The translations under genes were made by a program, and so were the position numbers. From assembly GCA_964235705.1 (NCBI GenBank), contig CAXSDP010000012.1, positions 7,232 to 71,231 of the forward strand: a stretch of 64,000 nucleotides of DNA, given 5' to 3'. The notes beneath the pieces were generated by a model that was given only the letters and a program-made list of their open reading frames with translations, was not told where the DNA came from and did not search any database. Source of the DNA: RH-AL1 sp964235705 (GTDB lineage Bacteria > Pseudomonadota > Alphaproteobacteria > Rhizobiales > Beijerinckiaceae). Positions 17,423 through 25,515 of this stretch are shown here, in pieces. Position 1 is the first letter of the stretch. The number at the start of each line of letters is the position of its first letter.

Positions 17423-18138
17423 CAACACCCAAGATCGACGTCAGCCCCGACGCGACGGCGCTCGCGACGCGGATGGCGGAATGGATCGCCGAACGGATCG
17501 CCGGCACCACGGGACCGTTCGCCCTCAACCTGTCCGGCGGTTCGACCCCCAAGCACCTGTACGAGGTGCTGGCGAGCGCGCACTACCGCGACGCCATCGA
17601 TTGGCGCCGCGTCCACGTCTTCTTCGGCGACGAGCGCTTCGTGCCGCACGACCACGAGGACAGCAATTATCGCATGGCGGACGAGGCGATGATCGCCAAG
17701 GTGCCGATCCCACGGGAAAACGTCCACCCCGTTCGCACCGACATGGCCTCGCCGGAGGCGGCCGCGGCCGCCTACGAGGAGACGCTGAAGACCTTCTACG
17801 GCAAGGCGACCCTCGACATCCCGCGCCCGCTCTTCGCCTTCACCCTGCTGGGCTTGGGGGAAGATGGCCATACCGCGTCCCTGTTCCCGGGGACGGCGGC
17901 GTTGGGTGAGCGGATGAAGTGGGTCACCAGCGTCGTCGGCGCGAAGCCGGAGCCGCGCGTCTCGATGACCTACCCCATCCTGGACTCCAGCGCCGTCACG
18001 GTGTTCCTGGTGGCGGGTGCCGGCAAACGCGATATCCTGAAGCGCGTCCTTGGCAGGGATCCCGCGCTGCCGGCCTCCCTCATCGATCCGCAGGGCGAGT
18101 TCTACGTGTTCTGCGACGAGGCGGCCCACAATGGTTGA
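17419..18138 (+). CDS. pgl: 6-Phosphogluconolactonase
   Basis: A 239-residue lactonase of the DevB/Pgl family that hydrolyses 6-phosphogluconolactone from Zwf to 6-phosphogluconate. The substrate phosphate loop LNLSGGSTPKHLYEVL, the conserved VFFGDERFVP and the active-site segment LLGLGEDGHTASLFPG are all present. The GTG at 17419 overlaps the previous stop as GTGA. Its length is typical. It closes the coupled operon, with no clear T-tract terminator behind it: only a G-U-rich stem is seen around 18150-18170. Confidence 0.94.
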   Translation: MTTPKIDVSPDATALATRMAEWIAERIAGTTGPFALNLSGGSTPKHLYEVLASAHYRDAIDWRRVHVFFGDERFVPHDHEDSNYRMADEAMIAKVPIPRENVHPVRTDMASPEAAAAAYEETLKTFYGKATLDIPRPLFAFTLLGLGEDGHTASLFPGTAALGERMKWVTSVVGAKPEPRVSMTYPILDSSAVTVFLVAGAGKRDILKRVLGRDPALPASLIDPQGEFYVFCDEAAHNG

Positions 18139-18296
18139 TGACCGGGGCTGACGACCAGTTGTCGGCTCCAGTAGCGAGACCGTCCGAGGCCGCCATCGTT
18201 CCGGTGTGAACATCCGCCCCTGTGCGAATATCGTTGCGCTTGAACGCTTCACGACCCATCTCAATACCGATCGGATCATAGGACTGCGGATCGACC

Positions 18297-19208
18297 ATGG
18301 TAGATTTGGCTGGCAACGGCTCGCTGGCGGGCGGCGCGGCATCGAGCGTCGTCAAGGCGACGACGACGGCGGGCTTCTCGGCGGATGTCATCGCGGCATC
18401 CTCGCGCCAGCCCGTGCTGGTGCATTTCCTCTCGCCGCGAAGCGAGGCGTGCCGACAGTTGCAGGACGCGCTCGAGCGTGTCGCGGCAGCCGCCGAAGGC
18501 AAGGTCAAGCTCGTCACGATGGACATAGAGGCGCATCCGCAGATCGCCGGCCGCCTTGGCATTCGGGCCGCACCGGCTGTCTACGCGTTCCAACGCGGCC
18601 AGCCGGTCGATGGCTTCATGGGGCCGCTGCCCGAGCCACAAGTGCGGGGCTTCGTCGAACGGCTCGTCGGCCCCATCGGCGACGGTAACGAGGAAGCCAT
18701 CGTTGAGGCGGAGGCGGCTTTGACGGCTGGTGACGCGCAGACCGCCGGCGCCATCTTCAACGAGGTGCTCGACGTCGACCCCGAGCACCTCGGTGCCCTG
18801 AGCGGCCTCATCCGCGCGCTGGTCGCGCTCGGCGATCTCGAGGCGGCGCGCGGCATCTACGAGCAGGTCCCGGCATCGGGTGCCAAGGATCAAGGGATCG
18901 CCGCCGCCGCGGCGGCGCTGGAGGTGGCCGAGCAGGCCAACAGCGTGGGCGACCTCGCCGAGTTGAAGCGAAAAGTCGATGCCGACCCGGATGATCACCA
19001 GGCCCGATTCGATCTCGCCCTAGGCCTCAGCGGCAAGGGCAATCGCGAGGAGGCGGCCGACCAACTCCTCACCATCATGAGGCGGGACCGAACCTGGAAC
19101 GATGGCGGCGCCCGCAGGCAGCTCCTCCAGTTCTTCGAGGCTTGGGGCTTGATGGACCCAGTGACGCTGGCGGCTCGCAGGAAGCTGTCGACGCTCTTAT
19201 TTTCCTGA
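18297..19208 (+). CDS. CnoX (YbbN)-like chaperedoxin: thioredoxin domain plus TPR-like repeats
   Basis: A 303-residue protein with an N-terminal thioredoxin fold (about 25-130) and C-terminal helical TPR-like repeats (about 140-300), the architecture of CnoX/YbbN. In E. coli CnoX binds unfolding proteins under oxidative stress and passes them to GroEL or DnaK. The redox motif is SEAC (S49-C52), where canonical thioredoxin has CxxC; the retained second Cys and lost first Cys match the SxxC state of E. coli CnoX, so it probably does not act as a disulfide reductase. The conserved cis-Pro segment is IRAAPAVYAF. It lies upstream of the LON-domain and Trm112 genes, a common order in Hyphomicrobiales. 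Confidence 0.85.
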   Translation: MVDLAGNGSLAGGAASSVVKATTTAGFSADVIAASSRQPVLVHFLSPRSEACRQLQDALERVAAAAEGKVKLVTMDIEAHPQIAGRLGIRAAPAVYAFQRGQPVDGFMGPLPEPQVRGFVERLVGPIGDGNEEAIVEAEAALTAGDAQTAGAIFNEVLDVDPEHLGALSGLIRALVALGDLEAARGIYEQVPASGAKDQGIAAAAAALEVAEQANSVGDLAELKRKVDADPDDHQARFDLALGLSGKGNREEAADQLLTIMRRDRTWNDGGARRQLLQFFEAWGLMDPVTLAARRKLSTLLFS

Positions 19209-19246
19209 GCGAAGGGCGCCCATCCACGGGCGCCGGGAAGCAATCC

Positions 19247-19900
19247 ATGACCCGTTCCACCATTCCCGAGACCCCGGAAGACATGCCGAGCGTGCTGGCG
19301 CTTTTCCCGCTGTCGGGCGCGTTGCTGTTGCCGCGGGGACAGTTGCCGTTGAACATCTTCGAGCCGCGCTACCTCTCGATGATCGATGACGCGCTGCGCT
19401 CGCACCGCACCATCGGCATGATCCAGCCGGATGGCGATACGGCTACCGCGCTCTTCAAGGTCGGGTGTGCCGGGCGCATCACCCAGTTCGCCGAGTCGGG
19501 GGACGGCCGCTACGTCGTCACCCTCACCGGCGTGTCCCGGTTCACCCTGCTGGAGGAGGTCGCGGCGGTGACGCCTTACCGGCAGTGCCGCGCCGACTTT
19601 TCCGGCTTCGCCGGGGACTTCAAGGCGCGCGTCGGCGAGGAACGCGTCGACCGCGACGGCGTGCTCAAGGCGCTCCGTGATTTTGCGGAGGAGAACAACC
19701 TTCAGATCGACTGGGATAGCATCAACCAGGCGCCGAACGAGGCGCTGGTGAACGCCTTGGCGATGATGAGCCCGTTCGGACCGCGCGAGAAGCAGGCGTT
19801 GCTGGAAGCCAGCGACCTCAAGGGGCGTGCCGAGGTCCTCGTCGCCATCACCGAAATCGAACTCGCGCGCGGGAAGAACGCGCCTTCCTCCCTCCAGTAA
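19247..19900 (+). CDS. LON N-terminal (substrate-binding) domain protein
   Basis: A 217-residue stand-alone LON_substr_bdg domain protein without the AAA+ or protease parts of Lon. The ATG at 19247 has GGGAAG upstream. The signature opening LALFPLSGALLLPRGQLPLN and IFEPRYLSMIDDAL is clear, followed by GCAGRITQFAESGDGRY. Such proteins are widespread in alphaproteobacteria; a role in recognising or delivering unfolded substrates is presumed but not demonstrated. The position behind a CnoX-like chaperedoxin fits a protein quality-control context. It is followed 11 nt later by the Trm112-like gene. Confidence 0.9.
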   Translation: MTRSTIPETPEDMPSVLALFPLSGALLLPRGQLPLNIFEPRYLSMIDDALRSHRTIGMIQPDGDTATALFKVGCAGRITQFAESGDGRYVVTLTGVSRFTLLEEVAAVTPYRQCRADFSGFAGDFKARVGEERVDRDGVLKALRDFAEENNLQIDWDSINQAPNEALVNALAMMSPFGPREKQALLEASDLKGRAEVLVAITEIELARGKNAPSSLQ

Positions 19901-19911
19901 GGAACGGCTCG

Positions 19912-20139
19912 GTGGAGATCGACAAGGCGGGAACGGCCTCGCCGGCACCCGAGGCGCATGCCCCGACGCGGATCGACCCCCGTCTGCTGGAGATCCTCGT
20001 CTGCCCGGTGACGAAGACGGTGCTCGAGTACGACGCGGGTGCGCAGGAACTCATCTCGCGCGCGGCCAAGCTCGCTTATCCCATCCGCGACGGCATCCCG
20101 ATCATGCTGCCGGAAGAGGCACGCCCGATCGAGGGATGA
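19912..20139 (+). CDS. Trm112/YcaR-family small protein
   Basis: A 75-residue protein with a GTG start at 19912 preceded by AGGAACGG. The core DPRLLEILVCPVTKTVLEY and AYPIRDGIPIMLPEEAR are diagnostic of Trm112-like (UPF0434) proteins. In eukaryotes and archaea Trm112 activates methyltransferases; bacterial homologues are mostly uncharacterised. Only one of the zinc-type cysteines is present (CPVTK), so metal binding is doubtful. It is probably co-transcribed with the LON-domain gene and tesB. Confidence 0.88.
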   Translation: MEIDKAGTASPAPEAHAPTRIDPRLLEILVCPVTKTVLEYDAGAQELISRAAKLAYPIRDGIPIMLPEEARPIEG

Positions 20140-20166
20140 CGTCCTCCTCCCACGCGGACCTGATCC

Positions 20167-21042
20167 ATGGCGAAAGACGTCGGCGAATTGCTGGGTGCGC
20201 TCGATCTCGAGCGGGTCGGGGATGACCTCTTCCAGGGTCACTCGCCACGGCGCCTGGGCAACCGCCGGCGGGTCTTCGGTGGTCTCGTCGTCGCCCAGGC
20301 CCTGGTCGCGGTCTCGCGCACCGTCGCCGACCGCGTGCCGCACTCGCTGCATTGCTACTTCATCCTGCCGGGCGAGGTGTCGCTGCCGATCACCTACGAG
20401 GTCGACAGGGTGCGCGACGGCCGCAGCTTCGCCACCCGGCGCTGCGGCGCCAGGCAGGGTGGCCGCGTGATCTTCGACCTCGTCGCCTCGTTCCAGGCCG
20501 CCGATCAGGTCGCCGACCGTGGCCTCGAACATCAGATGCCGAAGCCGGACGCGCCCGAACCGGACGACCTGCCCACGAGCGCCGAGTTGGAGGTCGCGGT
20601 GGGCCACCTCATGCCGCCGGGGCTGAAACACTGGTTCCTGGGGAAGCAGGCGATCGAGGTCCGACCTTGTGACATCGGCCGCTACGACGCGCGCGACACG
20701 CCCCGAAACAGGCAACAAGTGTGGATCCGTGCCAGCGACCGCCTGCCCGACGATCCCGCCGTGCATCGCGCGGTCCTCGCCTACCTGTCCGACATGACGC
20801 TCCTCGACGCCGCGCTGGCACCCCACGGCAGGACCTTGTTCGAGCCGGACCTGGCGGCGGCGAGCCTCGATCACGCCCTCTGGTTCCATCGCCCGTTCCG
20901 GGCCGACGAGTGGTTGCTGTACGCGCAGGACAGCCCCAACATGTCCGGCAGCCGAGGCCTGACCAGGGGCCTCATCTTCGATCGGACCGGCATCCTCGTC
21001 GCCACCGTCATGCAGGAAGGCCTGATCCGAACGCGCCCCTGA
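20167..21042 (+). CDS. tesB: Acyl-CoA thioesterase II
   Basis: A 291-residue double-hotdog thioesterase that hydrolyses acyl-CoAs to free fatty acid and CoA in the cytosol. The N-terminal hotdog carries RRVFGGLVVAQALVAVSRT, and the C-terminal hotdog contains the catalytic aspartate in AYLSDMTLLDAAL, corresponding to D204 of E. coli TesB, with SLDHALWFHRPFRADEW downstream. The ATG at 20167 follows the Trm112-like stop by 27 nt. The length is canonical (about 286). Confidence 0.94.
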   Translation: MAKDVGELLGALDLERVGDDLFQGHSPRRLGNRRRVFGGLVVAQALVAVSRTVADRVPHSLHCYFILPGEVSLPITYEVDRVRDGRSFATRRCGARQGGRVIFDLVASFQAADQVADRGLEHQMPKPDAPEPDDLPTSAELEVAVGHLMPPGLKHWFLGKQAIEVRPCDIGRYDARDTPRNRQQVWIRASDRLPDDPAVHRAVLAYLSDMTLLDAALAPHGRTLFEPDLAAASLDHALWFHRPFRADEWLLYAQDSPNMSGSRGLTRGLIFDRTGILVATVMQEGLIRTRP

Positions 21043-21079
21043 CGCGCCCATCGCTCGCCTCGCCGAACCTTCCGTGCCG

Positions 21080-21679
21080 TCACGACGGTCCGGTGGCGCC
21101 CTTCGCGGCGAAGTGGGTTTCGGCCTGTCGCAGGCAAGCGGCGAAGGCGTCGAGCGAACCGTCATCGGATGCGCCAACGATCATCGACCATCCTTGGGCA
21201 CTGATCCCCTCCGCGATCATCAGGTTGTCCGGCAACCCGAAATCCTCGACGATCATGCCATCACCGGCCAGGGCGGGATCGGCGCTGGATCCGAAGGCGG
21301 CGCGGATGCGGGTGCCAAGGTGCGCGGGCGCCTCCGTGTAGGCGAAGACCGGCCGGCCCAGGGCCAACGCGTAAGCGACCTCGTAGACGGTCCCGACGTC
21401 GGCGCTGATGCCACGGAACGGGGTGAGGTTGGCGACGACCCCGTCGCATCGGCGGAGCAGGTCGATGTTGGCGTCATAGATGCGTTTGGCGGAGGCCTGG
21501 TGCCCCGCATCGTCACCATCGAGCGGGAACAGCCCATCGAACCCCCGCGCCGCGCAGAGCGCCCGCTTGCGCGCGCCGACCGCCAGCGCGTTCACCAGGA
21601 AGACGTCGGGACCGGCGAGGTAGAGCTTGCGCGAGCCCTCGCTCCGCCGATCCGTCGTGCCGATATCGAGCTCGGCCAT
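21080..21679 (-). CDS. Nucleoside 2-deoxyribosyltransferase family protein
   Basis: A 199-residue enzyme of the NDT family, which transfers deoxyribose between bases or cleaves N-glycosidic bonds in nucleotide salvage. KLYLAGPDVFL at the N-terminus forms the nucleotide loop, CDGVVANLTPFRG follows, and the catalytic glutamate lies in GTVYEVAYALALGRPVFAY. Two adjacent ATGs are possible; 21679 is chosen because AGGA lies 7 nt upstream, while 21682 would leave only 4 nt. It is transcribed toward tesB. A DNPH1-like 5'-deoxynucleotide hydrolase is an alternative function in the same fold. Confidence 0.83.
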   Translation of the reverse strand: MAELDIGTTDRRSEGSRKLYLAGPDVFLVNALAVGARKRALCAARGFDGLFPLDGDDAGHQASAKRIYDANIDLLRRCDGVVANLTPFRGISADVGTVYEVAYALALGRPVFAYTEAPAHLGTRIRAAFGSSADPALAGDGMIVEDFGLPDNLMIAEGISAQGWSMIVGASDDGSLDAFAACLRQAETHFAAKGATGPS

Positions 21680-21715
21680 CATCCCGTCCTTTCATTTCGA
21701 CTGTTTGTGGCATGG

Positions 21716-21743
21716 TTGCATATCACTAGCCATCGGCTACGAT
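21716..21743 (+). promoter_or_regulatory. Predicted promoter of tRNA-Arg
   Basis: TTGCAT (21716-21721) and TACGAT (21738-21743) with a 16-bp spacer lie so that transcription would begin 6-8 bases downstream, immediately before the mature tRNA 5' end at 21752. Confidence 0.5.
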
Positions 21744-21751
21744 GGGTTTGG

Positions 21752-21828
21752 GCGCCCCTAGCTCAGCTGGATAGAGTATCGGGCTTCGAACCCGAGGGTC
21801 GTAGGTTCGAATCCTACGGGGCGCGCCA
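21752..21828 (+). tRNA. tRNA-Arg (anticodon UCG)
   Basis: A 77-nt cloverleaf: acceptor GCGCCCC / GGGGCGC, D-arm GCTC...GAG, anticodon stem TCGGG / CCCGA with loop CTTCGAA giving anticodon TCG (reads CGA), T-arm GTAGG-TTCGAAT-CCTAC, discriminator G and an encoded CCA. All stems pair completely. The 239 bases after it, up to the tRNA-Thr, hold no gene I can support. Confidence 0.97.
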
Positions 21829-22067
21829 GCACTGATGCCGGTCAGGATGAAACTGCCAAGCTGATGTTGTGGAAGCGAGACACTTGGGACGTCCTTGCGT
21901 CGCCAATCTCGCGGCGGCGCTCGCGCCATTGGGCCGCCTCGACGACCCAGTCGACGAGCCTTGCCAATGAGGTCGGTGGCCGCGACCGCGTTGTAGGCTT
22001 TGTAGCGGCAGAATGGGCGTTTCCCATCGGAAAACAAGAAGGTTCAGCGATGTCAGAGGGCTATGCT

Positions 22068-22141
22068 GGTGCTGCGAGAGAGGATTGAACTCTCGACCTC
22101 TCCATTACCAATGGAGTGCTCTACCACTGAGCTACCGCAGC
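22068..22141 (-). tRNA. tRNA-Thr (anticodon GGU)
   Basis: On the minus strand a 74-nt cloverleaf begins GCTGCGG and ends in TCGCAGC, discriminator A and an encoded CCA. The D-arm is GCTC...GAGC, the anticodon stem CTCCA / TGGAG with loop TTGGTAA gives anticodon GGT, and the T-arm is GAGAG-TTCAATC-CTCTC. All stems pair, with one G-U at the acceptor base. Confidence 0.97.
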
Positions 22142-22250
22142 GAAGGGCCGGTTACCGGGAGGGCGGTCTTGGGCGCGGGCGTTGTGCCATAGGTGCTTGA
22201 GGGTGACAAGGGTGCCGTCCCGTTCGAATGGTGCGTGGTCCCCCCGAGGG

Positions 22251-22652
22251 TCAGGCGAGCGGGGCGTTGAGGATCCAACGGTGGCCGAACGGGTCGCGGA
22301 AGGTCGCGAGCCGGGTGCCCCAGAACGAGTTGGTCGGTTGCGTTTCCGCCTTGGCGCCGAGGCTGGTCGCTTTGGCGAACACGTCGTCCACCCGCTTCGC
22401 GCTCGCGAACTCGAGGCTGATCGACACTGTCACCGCCTCGCCGGGGATGCCGACCCGCGTCTGCCCGAACTCGGGGAAAGCGTCGGCCAGCATGATCGAA
22501 CCGCCATTGATCTCCAGCTCGCAATGGAGGGTCCGCAGGCCGTCCAGCGCCGGCATGAAGGCCTTCTGCTCGGCGCCGAACACGGTCCTGTAGAAGGTGA
22601 TGGCGGCCAGCGCGGGGGAACAGGTGAGGTAGGGGGCGACGGGCGGGCGCAT
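22251..22652 (-). CDS. VOC-superfamily (glyoxalase/PhnB-like) protein
   Basis: A 133-residue protein of the vicinal oxygen chelate fold. The paired beta-alpha-beta-beta-beta pattern is seen with AAITFYRTVFGAEQKAFMPA at the front and WGTRLATFRDPFGHRWILN at the end, the latter being the hallmark C-terminal motif of PhnB/YdcJ-like VOC proteins. The members are often metal-dependent isomerases, epoxidases or antibiotic-binding proteins, but the substrate cannot be predicted here. It lies between tRNA-Thr and the divergent leuC. Confidence 0.88.
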   Translation of the reverse strand: MRPPVAPYLTCSPALAAITFYRTVFGAEQKAFMPALDGLRTLHCELEINGGSIMLADAFPEFGQTRVGIPGEAVTVSISLEFASAKRVDDVFAKATSLGAKAETQPTNSFWGTRLATFRDPFGHRWILNAPLA

Positions 22653-22870
22653 CGGTGGGCGGGGTCCTCGCGGGTTGACCGGTGCCGCGAGGTTAAAGCC
22701 GACCAGCGCGGCCCTGTCAGCAGATTCCTCGCCCCATCGACTCCCCCGATCGAACGGCGCGCTTTTCTCGCCGCACCGTTGCGGCTAGGACAGGGCCACA
22801 TAAATCAAGTCACGACGGGACGGGGTTTCGCCCACGCGCGGTGTCGCGGGGGCACGAGGATGGTTGGGAC

Positions 22871-24289
22871 ATGGACAAGCCGCGCACGCTCTACGACAAG
22901 ATCTGGGACGACCACGTCGTCGACGAGCAGGGCGACGGCACGTGCCTCCTCTACATCGATCGCCACCTCGTCCACGAGGTCACCAGCCCGCAGGCCTTCG
23001 AGGGGCTGCGCATGGCCGGGCGCAAGGTCCACGCGCCGGCCCGCACCCTCGCCGTGGTCGACCACAACGTGCAGACCACCGACAGGTCGCGAGGCATCGA
23101 CGACCCCGAGAGCCGGTTGCAGGTCGAGACGCTGGCCGCCAACGTCGCCGAGTTCGGCGTCGAGTACTTCGACGCGCTCGATCCGCGCCAGGGCATCGTC
23201 CACATCATCGGACCCGAACAGGGCTTCACCCTGCCCGGCACGACGATCGTGTGCGGTGACAGCCACACCTCGACCCACGGCGCCTTCGGGGCGCTGGCGC
23301 ACGGCATCGGCACCTCGGAGGTCGAGCACGTGCTGGCCACCCAGACGCTGATCCAGCGCAAAGCCAAGAACATGCGCGTCACCGTTGACGGCGTGGCGGC
23401 GCCGGGCGTCACCGCCAAGGATATCATCCTCGCCATCATCGGTGCCATCGGCACGGCGGGCGGCACTGGCCACGTCATCGAATACGCCGGCGAGGCGGTC
23501 CGCGCGCTGTCGCTGGAAGGCCGCATGACGGTGTGCAACATGTCCATCGAGGGCGGTGCGCGCGCCGGCATGGTGGCGCCGGACGACGAAACCTTCGCCT
23601 ACCTCGCCGGACGGCCGCGCGCGCCCAAGGGCGAGGCGTGGGAGCGGGCGGTCGCTTATTGGCGCACGCTGTTCTCCGACGAGGGCGCCCACTTCGACAA
23701 GGAGGTTTGGTTGGATGCCGCCAACCTCGCGCCGATCGTCTCGTGGGGCACCAGCCCGCAGGACGTGATCACGGTCGCCGGCACCGTGCCGCGCGCGGAC
23801 GAGGCGGCGGACGAGCACCGGCGCGCCGCCATCGAGCGCGCGCTCGACTACATGGGCCTGAAGGGCGGCGAACGGATCACCGACGTCGCGCTCGACAAGG
23901 TGTTCATCGGCTCCTGCACGAACGGCCGCATCGAGGACCTGCGCGCGGCGGCGGGGATCGTCGCCGGCCACAAGGTCGCCGAGCGGGTCTCGGCGATGGT
24001 GGTGCCGGGGTCGGGGTTGGTGAAGGCGCAGGCCGAGGCGGAGGGGCTCGACGCCATCTTCAGGGCGGCCGGCTTCGAGTGGCGTGAGCCGGGCTGCTCG
24101 ATGTGCCTGGGCATGAACCCCGACAAGCTGACCCCCGAGCAGCGCTGCGCCTCGACCTCGAACCGCAACTTCGAGGGGCGCCAAGGTCCGCGCGGCCGCA
24201 CCCACCTCGTGTCCCCGGCCATGGCGGCGGCGGCGGCGGTGGCCGGGCATTTCGTCGACGTCCGCGAGTGGCGTCGAGGACCGGGATGA
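22871..24289 (+). CDS. leuC: 3-Isopropylmalate dehydratase, large subunit
   Basis: A 472-residue aconitase-family subunit for leucine biosynthesis that isomerises 2- to 3-isopropylmalate with LeuD. The ATG at 22871 gives MDKPRTLYDKIWDDHVV, the canonical LeuC start. The [4Fe-4S] ligands are seen in GSCTNGRIEDLRAA and GCSMCLGMNPDKL, and the substrate segments GDSHTSTHGAFGALAHGIGTSEVEHVLATQ are present. leuD is not in the window; leuC is followed by a membrane-protein gene, so the two subunits are encoded apart, as in many Hyphomicrobiales. The 226 bases after it hold no supported gene. Confidence 0.96.
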   Translation: MDKPRTLYDKIWDDHVVDEQGDGTCLLYIDRHLVHEVTSPQAFEGLRMAGRKVHAPARTLAVVDHNVQTTDRSRGIDDPESRLQVETLAANVAEFGVEYFDALDPRQGIVHIIGPEQGFTLPGTTIVCGDSHTSTHGAFGALAHGIGTSEVEHVLATQTLIQRKAKNMRVTVDGVAAPGVTAKDIILAIIGAIGTAGGTGHVIEYAGEAVRALSLEGRMTVCNMSIEGGARAGMVAPDDETFAYLAGRPRAPKGEAWERAVAYWRTLFSDEGAHFDKEVWLDAANLAPIVSWGTSPQDVITVAGTVPRADEAADEHRRAAIERALDYMGLKGGERITDVALDKVFIGSCTNGRIEDLRAAAGIVAGHKVAERVSAMVVPGSGLVKAQAEAEGLDAIFRAAGFEWREPGCSMCLGMNPDKLTPEQRCASTSNRNFEGRQGPRGRTHLVSPAMAAAAAVAGHFVDVREWRRGPG

Positions 24290-24515
24290 CGCGCACGCGC
24301 CCGACCGGTTCTTGGACGGCGCCACCGGCATCGCCTTGACGGCCCAGGGGCGCGCGTGCGGCACGGTGGCTTCGACGCCGCTGTCAACAGGTCGGTGCGC
24401 GAAACCCCTTGCCGGCGGCATCCATTCCCTCGCATGTTCGGGTCCGACGATGCGAAGGTCGCCGCGAGGGTGTCGGCGACCCATGGGTGTGGCTTCTTCG
24501 TTGGGACGACACGAT

Positions 24516-25487
24516 ATGGCGCTGGCCGATGCGAACGAGCCGTTCCGGCTCTCGTCACCCCGGATCTTCCTGGTGCGGATCACCGTCTTCCTGATCCTCG
24601 TCGGCTTCATCGCGCTCATCCTGTACCAGAAGATCGCCACGGCCTTCTTCGCCAACCCGGGGCTCAACGGGTTGATCTTCCTCGTACTCTTCGTCGGCAT
24701 CGTTTACGGCATCCGCAACGTGGCGCGCTTGTTCCGCGAGGCCCGCTGGGTCAACGCGCTTCCCAGGGGCGAGGCGGCGATCGTCAAGCCGCCGATCCTG
24801 CTGGCGCCCATGGCGACGCTGCTCGGCGACAAGCCGCCGTCGCGCCTGATGTCCACCATCACCCTGCGCGTCATCCTCGATTCCATCGGCACGCGGCTCG
24901 ACGAGGCCCGCGAGGTGTCGCGCTACCTCACCGGCCTGCTGATCTTCCTCGGCCTGCTCGGCACCTTCTGGGGCCTGATCGAGACGGTCGGTTCGCTCGG
25001 CGGCGTCCTGAGGTCGATGCAGGCGGGTGGCGACGCCGGCGCGATGTTCGACGACCTGAAGAGCAACCTCGCCGCGCCGCTGGCCGGCATGAGCGTGTCC
25101 TTCACCTCGTCGCTGTTCGGCCTGTCCGGCTCGCTGATCCTCGGCTTCCTCGACCTGCAGGCCGGGCAGGCGCAGAACCGCTTCTACACCGAACTCGAGG
25201 ATACGCTGAGCGCGCAGGCGTCGATCGAGCCGCCGGAGTCAGGCGCCTCGGCCGGCGGGACGGACCTGCGCGCCGCGCTCGAGAAGTTGTCGAGTGGAAC
25301 CGACCCCTCGCACCAGCGCGCCAGCTCCGCCGCCATGGCCAACCTCGCCGACGGGATCCAGGCGCTCGTCCAGCACATGCGCGCCGAGCAGCAGCAGATC
25401 CGTGACTGGGTGGAGGCGCAGGCCGAGCAGAACGGCGAGATCAAGACCCTGCTGCGCCGCTTGGCCTCCGAGTCGGAGCGCCGGTGA
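24516..25487 (+). CDS. MotA/TolQ/ExbB-type proton-channel protein with C-terminal coiled coil
   Basis: A 323-residue inner-membrane protein. Helices are predicted at about 19-38, 50-67, 137-160 (GLLIFLGLLGTFWGLIETVG, the family's pore-lining helix) and 190-220 (SFTSSLFGLSGSLILGFLDL). After residue 240 comes a Glu/Gln-rich coiled coil (HMRAEQQQIRDWVEAQAEQN). MotA, ExbB, TolQ and ZorA form the 5-subunit stators that use the proton motive force. It precedes a MotB-like gene, a pair seen conserved in Hyphomicrobiales outside flagellar loci, so a flagellar role is unlikely. The driven process is unknown. ATG at 24516 is the first start that leaves a normal N-terminus. Confidence 0.82.
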   Translation: MALADANEPFRLSSPRIFLVRITVFLILVGFIALILYQKIATAFFANPGLNGLIFLVLFVGIVYGIRNVARLFREARWVNALPRGEAAIVKPPILLAPMATLLGDKPPSRLMSTITLRVILDSIGTRLDEAREVSRYLTGLLIFLGLLGTFWGLIETVGSLGGVLRSMQAGGDAGAMFDDLKSNLAAPLAGMSVSFTSSLFGLSGSLILGFLDLQAGQAQNRFYTELEDTLSAQASIEPPESGASAGGTDLRAALEKLSSGTDPSHQRASSAAMANLADGIQALVQHMRAEQQQIRDWVEAQAEQNGEIKTLLRRLASESERR

Positions 25488-25515
25488 TGGCGTCCTTCCT
25501 GGCGGGAGCGCCCTG

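Noticed and set aside
21829..22067. Integrated element or small DUF1127-like gene between the two tRNAs
   Set aside because: A minus-strand frame has a short Arg-rich helix (QWRERRREIGDA), but without the rest of the DUF1127 pattern; no integrase or att repeat is seen.
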